From: Neodiprion pinetum
Taxonomy: Eukaryota; Arthropoda; Insecta; Hymenoptera; Diprionidae
Length of the DNA: 64,000 nucleotides
Reading direction: 5' to 3'
NCBI RefSeq assembly: GCF_021155775.2
Contig: NC_060234.1
Span: forward strand, 36,205,026 to 36,269,025
Shown here: positions 39,701-51,300 of the stretch, in pieces
How the letters are laid out: the number at the start of each line of letters is the position of its first letter
How positions within the stretch are numbered: the first letter of the stretch is position 1
The notes under the pieces: generated by a model
Database searches by the model: none
Told to the model about the DNA's origin: nothing
Seen by the model: the letters and a program-made list of their open reading frames with translations, nothing else
Made by a program: the position numbers and the translations under genes

Positions 39701-40125
39701 GAGGATTTGATAATTTCGGCAAAGCTCGATTAGATCTGAGAGTTTATTGCCAATTAATTAACCCGCAGTTTCCAGGTGCGTTACTTTCGCAATCAGTGCT
39801 GAACGTTTCTTTCTTGTAAATCATGCAGACTTTCCGTAAAAATGATTTATTTTTCATCTGTTCTCTTCAATATGCCGAAACGTGTTCATCTCACTTTCTG
39901 GAAGAACAAACACATAATTAGCATAAGTCGCCTAACGCGAGTAAATGTCTTCATTTTTTAATTCTTTTTAATCGTATTTCTTTATCGTTCAAAAATTTAG
40001 AGCCTCAGTTATTTTTCACTGTTATCCTGCAATTGCGAATTTCTTTCAGGCAAGTGTCCGTCGAAAGTCCGTTGCCGCCGGTGACCGAAGCTTTGATACA
40101 AGAGAGCGATTCTTACAAGCGATGA
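24109..40125 (+). CDS. CAMKK: Calcium/calmodulin-dependent protein kinase kinase (CaMKK), six coding exons
   Basis: Ser/Thr kinase that phosphorylates the activation loops of CaMKI/CaMKIV and AMPK (family knowledge). Coding exons read as 24109-25629, 29607-29970, 30383-30579, 32467-32856, 39308-39510 and 40050-40125, all GT-AG and phase-consistent, giving 916 residues. Residues 1-495 are a Ser/Pro/Arg/Glu-rich, probably disordered N-terminus; an SPQGSPR motif (467-473) before the kinase domain resembles vertebrate CaMKK. Kinase landmarks: glycine loop GQGSYG (506-511, split by an intron), catalytic Lys528, the CaMKK-specific Arg/Pro insert (about 538-558), alphaC Glu562, HRD Asp638, DLG (656-658, Leu where Phe is usual) and APE ending at 683. 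The calmodulin-binding/autoinhibitory segment is about 805-827, ending in NPF as in mammals. The start is the first in-frame ATG. The frame stays open 35 codons further, back to the acceptor at 24002, so another 5' exon could extend it. Confidence 0.95.
27915..27966. repeat. (AAT)n/(AAC)n imperfect trinucleotide repeat
   Basis: Imperfect AAT units run into AAC and ACG units within CaMKK intron 2. Confidence 0.85.
28451..28496. repeat. (TA)n microsatellite
   Basis: Imperfect TATA dinucleotide run within CaMKK intron 2. Confidence 0.85.
29526..29560 (+). repeat. (CT)n polypyrimidine tract upstream of CaMKK exon 3
   Basis: A CT-dinucleotide run on the transcribed-sense strand ends about 46 bases before the acceptor AG at 29605-29606. 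Its position suggests an extended polypyrimidine tract or a binding site for a PTB-type splicing factor. That role is inferred from position only. Confidence 0.8.
30246..30302 (+). repeat. (GT)n microsatellite in CaMKK intron 3
   Basis: An interrupted GT run of about 57 bases lies within the 412-bp intron 29971-30382, ending 80 bases upstream of the acceptor. In the RNA it is a UG repeat, the known binding motif of TDP-43-type proteins. An effect on splicing of the catalytic-loop exon is possible but unproven. Confidence 0.9.
31872..32301 (-). mobile_element. Non-autonomous TIR element, copy 2 (inverted relative to copy 1)
   Basis: This 430-bp segment is the diverged reverse complement of 15819-16244. 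For example, the block around CGCGTAACCATTTTGC here is the complement of GCAAAATGGTTACGCG there. The ends read CAATGAGG and CTCAGTG with TA on both sides. It lies in CaMKK intron 4, close upstream of the exon starting at 32467. No coding capacity. Confidence 0.8.
34880..36000 (+). pseudogene. Decayed A-rich, N/Q/K-rich coding-like block, possible mobile-element remnant
   Basis: The + strand is strongly purine- and A-biased and carries interrupted frames rich in Asn, Gln, Lys and Arg. Examples are 34931-35161 (76 codons) and 35673-35996 (107 codons), with a further N/Q-rich stretch near 35490-35605. The first includes IQIQLNHARNS, which loosely recalls the start of the endonuclease domain of non-LTR retrotransposons (I/QxNLNH). 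There are many stops. I cannot name a family, and the resemblance is weak. Confidence 0.3.
36679..36708. repeat. Poly-G tract, 30 bases
   Basis: An uninterrupted run of 30 G within CaMKK intron 5. Such a run can form G-quadruplex DNA or RNA and is also a site of sequencing error. Confidence 0.9.
36856..36872. repeat. Poly-C tract, 17 bases
   Basis: An uninterrupted run of 17 C within CaMKK intron 5, 150 bp from the poly-G run. Confidence 0.9.
37062..37079. repeat. Poly-C tract, 18 bases
   Basis: An uninterrupted run of 18 C, preceded by other short C-runs (37017-37060). Confidence 0.9.
37193..37566 (-). other. Unidentified minus-strand open frame in CaMKK intron 5
   Basis: Reading the minus strand from 37566 to the stop ending at 37193 gives about 125 codons without a stop. 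The base composition is clearly more GC-rich than the flanks. The product is Arg/Pro/Ser-rich with Cys and His near CPMHM, and I recognise no family. Together with the adjacent homopolymers and decayed block, it may be part of a degraded transposon. It could equally be a chance frame in GC-rich DNA. Confidence 0.25.
37763..38577. mobile_element. Large foldback element, ~815-bp palindrome with ~350-bp arms
   Basis: The left arm (37763 to about 38115) begins ATATGGGACATTCCATG. The right arm (about 38226-38577) is its reverse complement and ends CATGGAATGCCCCATAT. Long blocks match exactly, for example around TTTTGATGTCCAATTTATTT on the left and its complement on the right. By eye there are roughly twenty mismatches over the outer 300 bases. 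The loop is about 110 bp of AT-rich sequence. There is no coding capacity. It lies wholly within CaMKK intron 5 and would form a long hairpin in the pre-mRNA. Confidence 0.9.
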
Positions 40126-40798
40126 TATAAGATATCGGAGCAACGGCAGTTTTAAAACGTAGCAAATCGATCCTCGTTAATTACCGTGTTATATTTTCGA
40201 GGCGACGATTGCGGTCAAAGGTAATTTTGTTTTTTTTTATTTTTTTCAACACGACTCACCCTGAGCACAGAACGAAATGTCGAATTCGAAACTTACGCGG
40301 CTCCTCTCATGCAGTGGGGGTAAAAGAAAAGCGCGAGGTCAAGAAGACAGAAATATAATTTGAATTTCGTGCCGGGTGTATGATATAGAAGTTATAATTC
40401 CGAATAACTTAGGTGCCAAATATGATGGAAAATAAGACATACATTGCGTGTAATAATACATAATAAGGTGTGTAAATTTAAGCCGTTTTAGCACGTATAC
40501 ATATATTAACATACGTATATACACACAGCTGTGTTTGACCAAACTTATAACAAAGCGTTAGACATCGATCCTTGCACAGTAATTTTCTGTGCCGAATCAG
40601 GATATTATATTACTATATGCCCGTTAAAAGCGGCGGTACAAAGGATCCGTGTCGAAAAAACGAGAGAGAGATTAGAAGAAGGAGAACAACAACAAAAAAG
40701 GAACATATTCGACGTTGAGTTACCCGTAAAAAATTTCGCACCATGACCGAGCGTGATTCTCCTATATTTCGTACACGTGTAGGTAGATACATATTATG

Positions 40799-40800
40799 TA

Positions 40801-40841
<41 letters not shown>

Positions 40842-40870
40842 AATATATTTATATGTGTATATATATATAT
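40799..40870. repeat. (TA)n microsatellite
   Basis: Imperfect TA dinucleotide run about 0.7 kb downstream of the CaMKK stop codon, possibly within its 3' UTR. Confidence 0.9.
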
Positions 40871-43800
40871 ACGTATAAAGTAAAATAACACAGGTGTGTG
40901 GGTGGTTTTAGTACGACTATTACCACGCGACCAGGTCATCGACTCCTAAAATTACCGGCAAGACTTTATTATAATATATATGAACACTTAGAGCAGACGC
41001 GTATGATACGTAGATATGTGCATTAACTATAATCACAATTATAATACCTGTACCTTATTGTTATAATAATACTGAAAACTGAACGAACCAACGAAATTAT
41101 AATCTTCCATAAGCACCGCCGATTTTTTTAATCTACACAATTAGGATATAATCATTATACATACATACGTACACCTGTTGTTAATAATAAATGAGAGTCA
41201 AATTTTATCTCTGATCTGTATATAAATTATATATATATATTGAACTTTATTATATACGTAAATAACAGATAAGGAATATAATAAATCTATGTATAAGCAT
41301 GTAAGACATATAAGTATAATATTGTATAGGTACGTATACTCGTTACATATTAATATTTATACGTCATTTGTTATCCCTTAATTAAAGGGGACGCGGGAAC
41401 CTTGGTTACAATGAAAAAGACACGGTAAAATTGTCACAGTTTCTTTAATACACGTATATAATAACCTGAGATTCGTATTTGTTGATTTCAGTATTCGACA
41501 CACGGTTAAAAAATCGGTTTGCATTTTCGGTAGTTTTGACAATACGGATGACTTGAGGTACGTGAAACATTCGGAATAAGGGAAAATGAATGAGCTTTAA
41601 AATTTTATCAATATTTTATTGATCGAGTTGCTAAAAATGTCGGTTCTTCTTACACGCAAGACTTTGGTTCTCATAAAAATCCATTGCATAAAATTCTTTC
41701 GACTAAACGGAGTTGAGATTATTCGCCAATGTCGAAACCAAAAAAACGATGCATAAAAGTGAAAAAAAAAAAAAAATTAAACGAAGGTGTGTACATAATT
41801 CTATACTAAATGAATAATTCAATTTAACTTCGGATACTTCAAATCATCAAATCAAACTCGTAACTTTTTTTCATTACTTGGTTTGAGAATCAAGTTTCCC
41901 CACCTATTTCTGAAATTCGTCAATCTCTCGAAATCACTGATAATATTTTAACGTGAAAGTTGACCGCTAATTCTTAAAAACAAAATTAACGATTTGTTGA
42001 AAAATAGAAGTAAATATATTTAAAACAAGAAACATGAAATAGCGGACTCGAGATTTGAAACCAGACAATTTTAAGTTAAGCTACAGAAATAATTCCAACT
42101 AGGTATATAATTTCTGTGAATCATTCGTTCTAACAGTCAAATACTCCATCCGACTTGACCGCTCTTCGCGCACACCCCTGGAAACGAACAATAAGCAGGA
42201 AAAAAAACGAAAAATACCGCCGATAAAATAGCGCGGTCCGAGTTAAAGCTCGAGGCTAGAAAAGCTTCTCTACGGCTCGTAACTACGACGAGGGGGGTGG
42301 ACGGAGGCCTTTGCGATCCGTGGTGTTATTATAGTTACGATGGCCTCGGTGTTGAGAGCTGTTGTTAGGCGCACTGTCGCGTAAACAGAAGGTAACGAAC
42401 CGGGAACAATCGGACCACGCCCCAGTGCTTTTTCGAAATAAGTCGACGGGACGGAAGTTACAATATGATCGGTTCAACCGGCGCCGATCTTCGCGCCAAA
42501 TTTCCGATCAAATCTCATTCCGAGGCTTACACGCCGAGTGCGAGTGTCCGGTTTGATTATAGGAAAGATGCGAAAGGGTGGGAATGAGAAATTAATAACA
42601 CTAATGATTTCAGAACGTCGATTTACTGCGACTCTTGACAATTCTTGAAATTACCGGTCACGCGGTAAGTTGGGAGTTGAGTAATTAAACCTCGTCCTCG
42701 AATCGACTGCCAGCATATTTTTTTACAATCGTAATCGTATTGGTATGATTTGTTCGTGATGATTTCGAATTTTTACTTCTCGTTGCGATCATTAAGAATT
42801 TTTCATTCCACCCAACGAGGGGTTTTATCGATGAAGTTTGATTAATTAAACGTTTTTTATACATCGACTGACAAATTATTCAGCCGAACGTCTCCAGTTT
42901 GTCTTAGAGTCTACGGTTTGAAATAGAGATGAGGCTTTTTGCCTCGATGATGGTTGGATATATGTACCAAGGTTCGTAAGTAAGCTCAAAACCTCCTCGA
43001 GCTCCTCGAGCTTGCTAATTCGTCTTATCGTTAATTCGTACACGCTTCTCCGATTTACCCATTAGATGGACAAACCAGGGTTGGGCGTTTGCTAAATGTA
43101 CATAATGTACGCGCAGTGCTTGTAAAATAATATAAAGCCTCAGTCACGTGAAACGTGCAAAAAGCTCTATACTTGGCTAAAAGGTAAGCTTCGCGCGTCA
43201 AGTCCGCGAATTAAATGATAATAATACGTATGAAGTGAGCGAATTTTGTGCGTGCGGTGAAAATCTCTGATTGTGAGACGAGTTAATTTTCGTAGTAAAC
43301 TTCGTGTAACTGAGGACGAAGAAAGAAAAAAGAAATATATTTTACATCTTTTATTTCGAAATCTCCGACGATATCTTGACACCTCGATACTACTACAGTA
43401 ATTATCAATTATTATCGCAATTGGGTTAAATTCAGGGTTTATCGAATCTCGCATTATTCACATTCTCCAATGCATACCTGCAGTAAAATATCTTCTCATT
43501 TTACGAAGTGCACCTTTCTTAGCGAAGCGATCAACGAAAGTTCTCTAAATATATTCGTAATTGAGTCACTCTAATATATCCGGTTGAGATATCGATCGTT
43601 TCTATTTAAATCTCACGTTCCGCATGTTCACGATAGCTATGATGTTGTATAAGATTTTATCCTGTATCTACGAACCCAACTATGGATTAAAAGAAACAAA
43701 AAAAAAAAAAACGCAGTTTCGGTCGTTGCGCTTTAGCGCTGAGTATGTATATTTTATGTCGGTAATTGCACGAGCTTTATTAGGTACGCGGTATTTCAAA

Positions 43801-43950
43801 TAATAATAATAACGATAATAACAATAATAATAATAATAACAAGTTTCGATTTATTCGTCGGCGTAAAGCTATCATGTGACACGTGGTTTACTTATTGATT
43901 CACATATATATATATATATATATATAAGTATATGTTAATATGTATATGTA

Positions 43951-44282
43951 GTTGCAGCACCGCGAAGTTCATCTGTGCATTTTTTCAATGTCATAATTAT
44001 TTATTCCAAACGCTTGTATACCTGCACAACCCGGTCATGAGTTCTTTTTCTCCATAATTTAACGATGTATATATAATATAGAAGTTTGAAATTAATAACC
44101 ACTTTGGTTATATATTAAAAATAATTCGTCGAAGTTGGTCATAGTAAATAATCAATAAAAAGATTTTTTACTATGACCAACTTCGACGAAAGTACTTTTA
44201 ATATAGGTACGTAATATAAGCGTTTGGAATGAATAATTATGACATTGAAAAAATGCGCAGACGAACTTCGCGGCGCTGCAAC
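43951..44282. mobile_element. Nested foldback element, 332 bp
   Basis: The outer arms are about 65 bp. The left starts GTTGCAGCACCGCGAAGTTC and the right ends with its near-complement GAACTTCGCGGCGCTGCAAC. An inner palindrome (44125-44190) pairs TTCGTCGAAGTTGGTCATAG with its complement around an 18-bp AT-rich loop. There is no coding capacity and no clear target-site duplication. Non-autonomous foldback DNA transposon is the likeliest identity. Confidence 0.85.
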
Positions 44283-45947
44283 TTGCTTGCGAAGAAGTTC
44301 GGTTTTCGCGCTCATCACTGCTAGCTTTACGTATATATAGGTATATGTATATAGAAAAACACCCGCTGCAAAAATGTGTGACGATGAAAGAAAATTTGTA
44401 ATTTATATAAGTATATTATAACGAATATAAAGCGCGCGCGGATTGTAATTAGCCGAAGTTTAGATTATCGTTGTAATTGTATATAACAAGAAACTTACAT
44501 GCAATATTGTTGTACAATGCACAAGCACTTTATATAACATATATATTATATATATATATATACGTACACATGCCTATATATGATACGTGTTGTGTGTTAT
44601 AACGTGAACCTAATGACACGACGTGAGGCGTTACGTATGCAATAGTAGATAATTGTTTACGTGGATGTATGCTTGTCACTTATGTGTATAACATACGTGC
44701 AATATGGGTCGCCCTCCGGAGGCTTGATCAGAGAGCATTGTGTGCGGAGTTTTTGCCGTGTCACGTCTTGATCGTCGATAAAAAACGAAATTTATTCCTA
44801 AAATCATCGATACGTATCTGCAGTCGTGCCGCGTGACGTTGCGCGCGATCCTTTTATACATTTTGCCTTTTACACACGTTCATGTTTACGAATACATGTT
44901 AATGTAGGTGTAGGTATAGGTATGCCATGACAAAAGGAAACCCGCGCGATCCGATATTTTACATTTCATTTATTTTGTTCATTACAGTATTGTTCTTTCT
45001 CGTTGTGCTTTTTTTTTTTCAATCACACGAGTTTCACTGATAAAGTATCGAGGAAACGGAAACAATCAGTCCCCCCCTTAAATAACTGCGGGTTATTGAT
45101 TGCGTTGATAGAAACGCGGCGTCAATGTCGTACGTCGGTAGAATTTATTATGTACAACTGCGTATGAAATATACTTATGTACCTTCTGAAACGTGAAAAA
45201 TAATTTTACATTCCTTTGTTTTTTCGTAATTGATAATACTAGCGTCACTTTGATTAATTTCAAACAGTTTTTAAACAAGTCGTAAATAAGTGCAAACTAA
45301 TGCGAGAAACTCTCACTCGTATAAATAATTATTATGAATACAGCTAATTTTGAATCATGAGCGAAATATTTATAGACAAGTAAATTATATAATATCGTTG
45401 CCACATATTTGTGTATAACAATATCGAAATTATCAACTGCTTATTTACTCCAAATAATTTATAGAACACCTTATGACCGTACGTAATTCAAACTGTTCTC
45501 TATACTATGCCTGCAGCGTTTAAAAATGCACTGAAATATACGCGCGATGTGTTGAAAAAAGAGGAAAGAAAACTAAACTGCAAATATCCAACGCCGAGTA
45601 ATCAAATTTATTATAATCCACGTACGTAAACTCTACTCTAAATACTTAAATTTTTTCTATTCAATCCTAGATGTTGTTACATGTTGCTACTTAATTCACA
45701 TACATGTAAATAGTTTTAACATATATTAATAGCTGTCAGCCAATGTGTAGCGAAAGTTTTAAAAACCATATGTAAATGCGGAGCTTTTGAAATTTTTACT
45801 TGTAAAAGTAACCTTTCACGCGGCAAACACTCTGAACGAAAAATAATTTGATAAGTTACTTGGTTGTATTATAGAAGCCCAAACACCAGTTTTCACTCTC
45901 CCGAATATCTTTTTCTTCAATACGTCACTTACAGCGTTGTTGTCTGT

Positions 45948-45950
<3 letters not shown>

Positions 45951-46000
<50 letters not shown>

Positions 46001-46012
46001 CCTCTCTCCCTC
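45951..46012. repeat. (CT)n microsatellite
   Basis: A CT dinucleotide run of about 48 bases continues into CCT-rich sequence. It gives Ser-Leu and Arg-Glu repeat frames on the two strands, which are artefacts. Confidence 0.95.
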
Positions 46013-47481
46013 TCTTACTCTGTCTTTCTCTGTCGGCAATGTGTATTCGAAAACAACGGTCTTGAACCCTTATGTTCATGATTTCGTGTACATTAATAAT
46101 GAGACAAATAGTGAGCAGATACAAGGTAAATTAATCAAAAAAAATTAATGAAAGCAGAAGATATAATAGAAAATTCGGAGACCTTATATTAAAGGCTGAG
46201 GGACCATTATGTAGGCACGACTTTAGAAATTTAGTATCTTAAGGCTTGTAAAATACGATAAGAAGCGAATCGTATTAATTTTTGAAGTCATATCGAAAAT
46301 TCGACTTACCCTTATAATAATAATAAATTAAACATCTGGTAATAATTTGTTGAACGATCAATGAATGACGTCTGGGAGGGCTATGTCTGTATTGAATTTT
46401 TTTTTTTTTGTTTATTTTTTCTCTCAACTTTTCTTCGTATATGATCCTTGCGATGATTTTCCAGGGTTCGACTGTACGTTGCTATTGTCGAAGAAAAAAA
46501 AATCGATAACGAGATCTTTGCTTGGTACGTTCTTGTCGATTCGTGATATTTGGTAATTGGGCTTTGAATTCACTTATTCAGTACGTGAATAAATACGTCT
46601 AGAAGGTTTAGAATTTGGTTTTCCATTTATCCGTGCACATATGAACAATGTGACTTGAATCGATAGGTACCTGAATTTGACAACTTGTAGTTTCATCGTA
46701 ATTAAATACTATATACTTTGTTACATTATTTGTAATAATGAACGTATGTTATAAAATTTATATTGATTCATTTCGTACATCGTACGCAAAAGTATAGCCT
46801 TTTCAGACGTTACAAAAAAACTACGGGTACATTATGTAATGATTATAAGCTTAATGCAATCGATGTATATGTATATTACATTAATAACTGATACGCCCGA
46901 ATATATTATGATAAAACTAATATATATATATATACTCATATTGTATAAATGTTTGTCACACCTTATATTCTTGTAATTAAATGCACAAAAATATTTTATA
47001 CTTTATATTTAATGCACACAAAATTTCTGTCTTACCATACTAACTCACGAGGAAAATATTGTAGCTTCATACTTAAATATATTGTCAAACATTATACGTG
47101 ATTGTGAAAATAGGTGAACCGATGAAGAGTTCATTCGAGTCTAGTGAAAATTTAAAAAAGTGGCTCAGCACGATAAAAGAGTTGAGATTATACGATTTAT
47201 GTTTTACCGATACTATTTGCAACACGCAAATGTTGTTTGAAAGTCAAAAAGAAAAGAAAGCCATGTTTCTGAATTTAGACAATCAAACATATTGATACAC
47301 ACTAAATACTAAATCTCATATTGTGCTACAACTTATTATAAACTATACGTGTAAACTTGATTCAACTGTAAAATTTTCTTCTCCAAATAACTATACTATA
47401 TGAATTAAAAATTGAAGAAAAAAGATACTTCACGTCGTCATCACCCCAGCATCTTGCCTTCAATTGTAAACCAGACAATTT

Positions 47482-47885
47482 GCGAGTAGGACTCGCGCCC
47501 TTAGGGTTCCGTACAAACTTTATTATTTTTTTTATATCATATAACTACAAATTAACAATTTTCGGAATTTTTCCTTCGCTTGTGTTGTGAGACCTTGCGT
47601 CTCTCCAAATTTCATGATTCTAGGTCAACGGGAAGTCCCCTAGTTACAGGTTTCGGTGAGTAAGTTTGCGAATATCAGAATACGTGACATAAATGACCGT
47701 ATCTTTTGATTGCGTTGACTTAGAAGATTGAATTTTTTACACTTCTAAGGGACGGTAGACCTTAGTATTCGGTATTAATTTCAACTCGATACTTCTACTC
47801 GTTCCTAAAAAAAGGGTCTTGACAGACGAACAGACAGACAAATGGACAACGAAGTAATCCTATAAGGGTTCCATTTTTATTATTT
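47482..47885. repeat. Interspersed insect repeat with GGGTTCCGTAC and GACAGACAGACAAATGGACA motifs
   Basis: One edge reads GCGAGTAGGACTCGCGCCC followed by TTAGGGTTCCGTAC. The other carries serial GACAGAC units followed by GAAGTAATCCTATAAGGGTTCC. From memory, repeats combining a ‘gcgagtc-actcgc’ edge, ‘gtacggaaccct’ and ‘cagacagacagac’ are abundant and dispersed in insect genomes. The family name is not certain. It is non-coding and lies about 0.4 kb upstream of the RSRC2 promoter. Confidence 0.55.
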
Positions 47886-48149
47886 CAGGTATGTACGTAA
47901 TCCTAAAAATCGATCAAAATGGCCTAAGCCGTAATGATTGAACTCTCGTCGCTTAGGAATCGAGAAAATCCTGTGAAAAGTTGGGACTTAAAGATCCGTC
48001 ACCCTTTTAAAAATCTTGGAAATACCTCGCAACAAAATTGAACGCTTACTCCGAGTGCTTGGATGAAAATCATATACATCGGTTTTATCATAATTCATAA
48101 AGCAAAATTTCATGATTTCGAAAAGTAGTTTAAAAACATTTTTGGTTTT

Positions 48150-48313
48150 TGAAAAATGGCGCGCACGTGAAAGAGCGTCATTGGTAGAAGTTCTGGGATC
48201 TGCCGTTCCACGCTCCGCGCATGCGCCGAACTGATAAATCGCAACAGCAGCCTCTGCTAGGTGTACGAATCGTCGGCGTTAGAGTGTTTTACTTTTTTGC
48301 TTAGTACGCCATT
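48150..48313 (+). promoter_or_regulatory. RSRC2 proximal promoter with NRF-1/Ewg-type palindrome
   Basis: The perfect palindrome GCGCATGCGC (48217-48226) matches the consensus of NRF-1 and its fly orthologue Ewg. It sits 88 bp upstream of the ATG and lies inside an 18-bp block (48211-48228) that recurs in the Cdk1 promoter. A CACGTG E-box lies within GCGCACGTGAAAG, about 50 bp further upstream. The sequence is GC-rich with no TATA box, as expected for a housekeeping gene. The transcription start is not determined. Confidence 0.55.
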
Positions 48314-51300
48314 ATGGACTCCTTGGCGAGTTATACGAGCGACGGTGAGGAGAGCAACGCATCCGACGATTCGAAGGTAAGTTCTGAAGTAACGAGGTAT
48401 TTCCTCGCTCGATTGTCAACTCGAGCCTCGTTCCCAGCTTGCGAATTAGCGTCGTAGCGATGTTCGCTTTCAGTTGAACGCATCGTCAATCTTGGAAGTG
48501 AATCGTTGCAAATGGCTTCGAGGCTAGTTTACTTTCGCATTGCCATGACAATTCACGTCATTGACTTATCGCCTGGAAAATTCGACTCGCGTCGAATCTC
48601 GTGCCAATTGTTTTCTACGCTCCTTCGCAAGAAACTCGCAATTTAATCATTGATCAGCTTTACCTTTGGCCCCCTTGGACTCATTCTACAACCAAAGGTC
48701 CATAATAATTTAAGGCTAATGTTTTTCGAACTGGTGATACTGTGCTTGAGAATATTTCCGTTCAATATTTGGGCAACACACAATGCCATACACCGTGTTA
48801 TTACATGGAAATGTTGAAACTGATAGTGGCTTATTTATAACTTGACAAACTAATATTTACCGATCCTACCACATTGGTGATTCATAAATGCAGCTTAATA
48901 TTCTCTTGGGAAAAGGCAAGCCTTTGGGTACCGATATTGGCCTAATTTTACCTGAATTTGTTTTATCAAGATGCCGTACTCAGAGAGAGGAGAGGTTGCT
49001 GCAAGACGTGCCAGTGACGCCAATTACGATCCCGTTCAAATGGACATGAGTGAGGTATGGTATAAATGTGCGAAATATGGTAAACGAAACAGAAAGGCCT
49101 AGATATGCTATGATTTTTTACAATTTTAGACAGTTTTATATCACTTTCGTGGTGCCGCATCGACACCCTTTTTAGAAACAATCTTATGCTGGTCTTGAAA
49201 GTCTTGTGAACTTATCTCTCTAATGCTTAAATTCATGAGTCATGAATCTAAACAGTACAAAGTTTAGAATTTCTACCAAAATTTTCCGTCCAACAGATGT
49301 TTTTATCTCTGATTTCACCCAGGCCTACAAGTATATCATGCTAATTGGAGCGCCTGGGTGAATACTGGCATAACTCTATAAAGCTCTTTACACAGTGGTG
49401 CAATTTGTAGACATTGATTTCGATTAGGAGGAAGTATTTCGAAAGCATGAAACTTTTACGGACCAGCATTGATGATCAGAATAGCTTTGTTATTGACCTG
49501 ATTAATATTCATAAGTAAATGGGAATGGTGCCATTTCGTGAGAAAATATTAACACGTAGCTCTGTTGATAATACATGATACAATATCTACGCACCTCGGC
49601 AAGGTCTATGCTGTGTGAGGGTCTTTCAAGACTACCCCCAAGTCCTAATCCGAAGATAAAGGTGAGTAGAAGAAGCCAGCAGAAGGTAACAACCATACCA
49701 AAGAAAACAAAAATTTCAATGACTCATTTAAACCGCTACTAACGCTGGTGCCCATGAATTTTGCAAGCTCCCTTAATGATTGTCTTATTTCGGAGAATCC
49801 GGGCTTATTTCTAAAACAAGCGTCCCAATTGATCACAAATCGGAAACCACAGAGTCAGACTGAGAAACATCTCATATGTTTGAATATAATTTAGCAAGTA
49901 TACTGTTCGATGAATTCCAACATTCGACATTTACTTTCACACCAGCATAGCTCAGGGATTGTTAGGTAGATACTTGTGTAGAAACACTCAAAAATCTCGC
50001 CTAATAACAATATAAGTGTTACTGCAATAAATATACCAAACATTCGCTCATTTGGTTATGGGAATTCACACAAATTACCAGACTTAAATCCAGTTGGGGA
50101 ATTGCACTAAAACTTTTTTTTTTTTATTTCTTTAGGAAAGCAACAATAACAACTCTTCTGGCGAGTCAAGCAGCGAACGCGCCAACAGTCCCGCTACCGC
50201 ACAGTTTCGGCGTGGGTCAAAAGTGGAAGCAGGGCGGTCGCATTCGTCATCCTCAGACCAGAGGTAGGCTGGTTTGTTGCTTATTTTTCTCCGATGCTGC
50301 TGATAACATGAACTGCATTTTATACGCTGCTGTTATTTTCAATTCAAACCATTATGGAAGCTAATGTCATTATATCAATAGTCAATATGATAGTAAAACG
50401 GAAAGTCTATAAGCCTGAGAACTTCCAATTACAGGCTACGCAATCGCCATGATATTAAATCTCGTAACTTATTTCAACTTATTTTCTTGTGACCCCTTTG
50501 TGATTCCTGCTGTAAAAGTATCCAAGAGTTTTGACAAGGCTTGATTCGGAATCTGTTAACGCCAGAGTTGTTCATCCTTAAATTGCCGCGGTAACGTGCA
50601 TTCGCAGATAATGGAGGGTAACAATTGGGTAATATAAGTGGTTTTGTATTTTATTCTCAGGACCGCTGTCGTGCATGTCATCTTCCTCTAGAAATTTTTT
50701 CTGCGAAGTTAACTCTAGTATGATTAGAAATTGTACATTTAAAGCTATACGATGTCATTGAATTATTTCATTTTAATTTAATGAATTATGTATCAAAGGA
50801 TTTGGTTACATGCACGTTGCCTCTGAAATTCCACCCTTTAAGCGAGCAATTTAATAATACAAATCTGTGTGGTATATCCCTGCAGAACGTAATGGTTTTA
50901 CAGGCGATCGAACCATGAGACGCACACAACCAACCCACGAGAAGAACAGAAGAAGGAGAAATCAGACCGACCCAGACATTCAGAAGACAAATATCGCGGC
51001 GATGACAAATATCGAAAATCTGCACACGACCATGACAGAAGAAGACGGGACAGTGATCACAGAGACGGGAAGGATGGCAGAAAGTCTAGAGATGACGAGA
51101 GGAGGACTAAGGAAGAAGACAAACGCAAAGATCGATCTGCTTCCAGGTCAAATAGAGAAGAGAAAAGCGAAGATAAGGATAGAAGCAACAAAGATTATCA
51201 TCATCGAGATGATCGGAGAGATAGAGACAGACGCAGAGATCGTGACAGAGATCGCCGACATCCCAGAGAGGAAAGAATCAAAGATCGTCACAGAGAAGAG

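Larger units (their letters stand above)
40126..48160. other. Long AT-rich spacer between CaMKK and RSRC2
   Basis: No gene is supported here. Candidate CaMKK polyadenylation signals (AATAAA) occur at 41186-41191 and 41280-41285, but the true 3' end cannot be told from sequence. A more GC-rich island at about 42150-42560 has short open frames on both strands with no recognisable product. Other contents are TA microsatellites (40799-40870, 43905-43926), an AAT tract (43799-43842), a foldback element (43951-44282), a CT microsatellite (45951-46012) and an interspersed repeat (47482-47885). Confidence 0.6.

Noticed and set aside
42150..42560. GC-richer island with short open frames on both strands, possibly a gene or promoter
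   Set aside because: Neither frame resembles a known protein, no splice structure is evident and no neighbouring gene requires a promoter here.
50669..50695. Alternative acceptor in RSRC2 intron 3 leading quickly to a TAG, a possible poison exon
   Set aside because: The acceptor (TTCTCAG) and in-frame stop exist, but I could not find a convincing donor close downstream, so a cassette exon is not supported.
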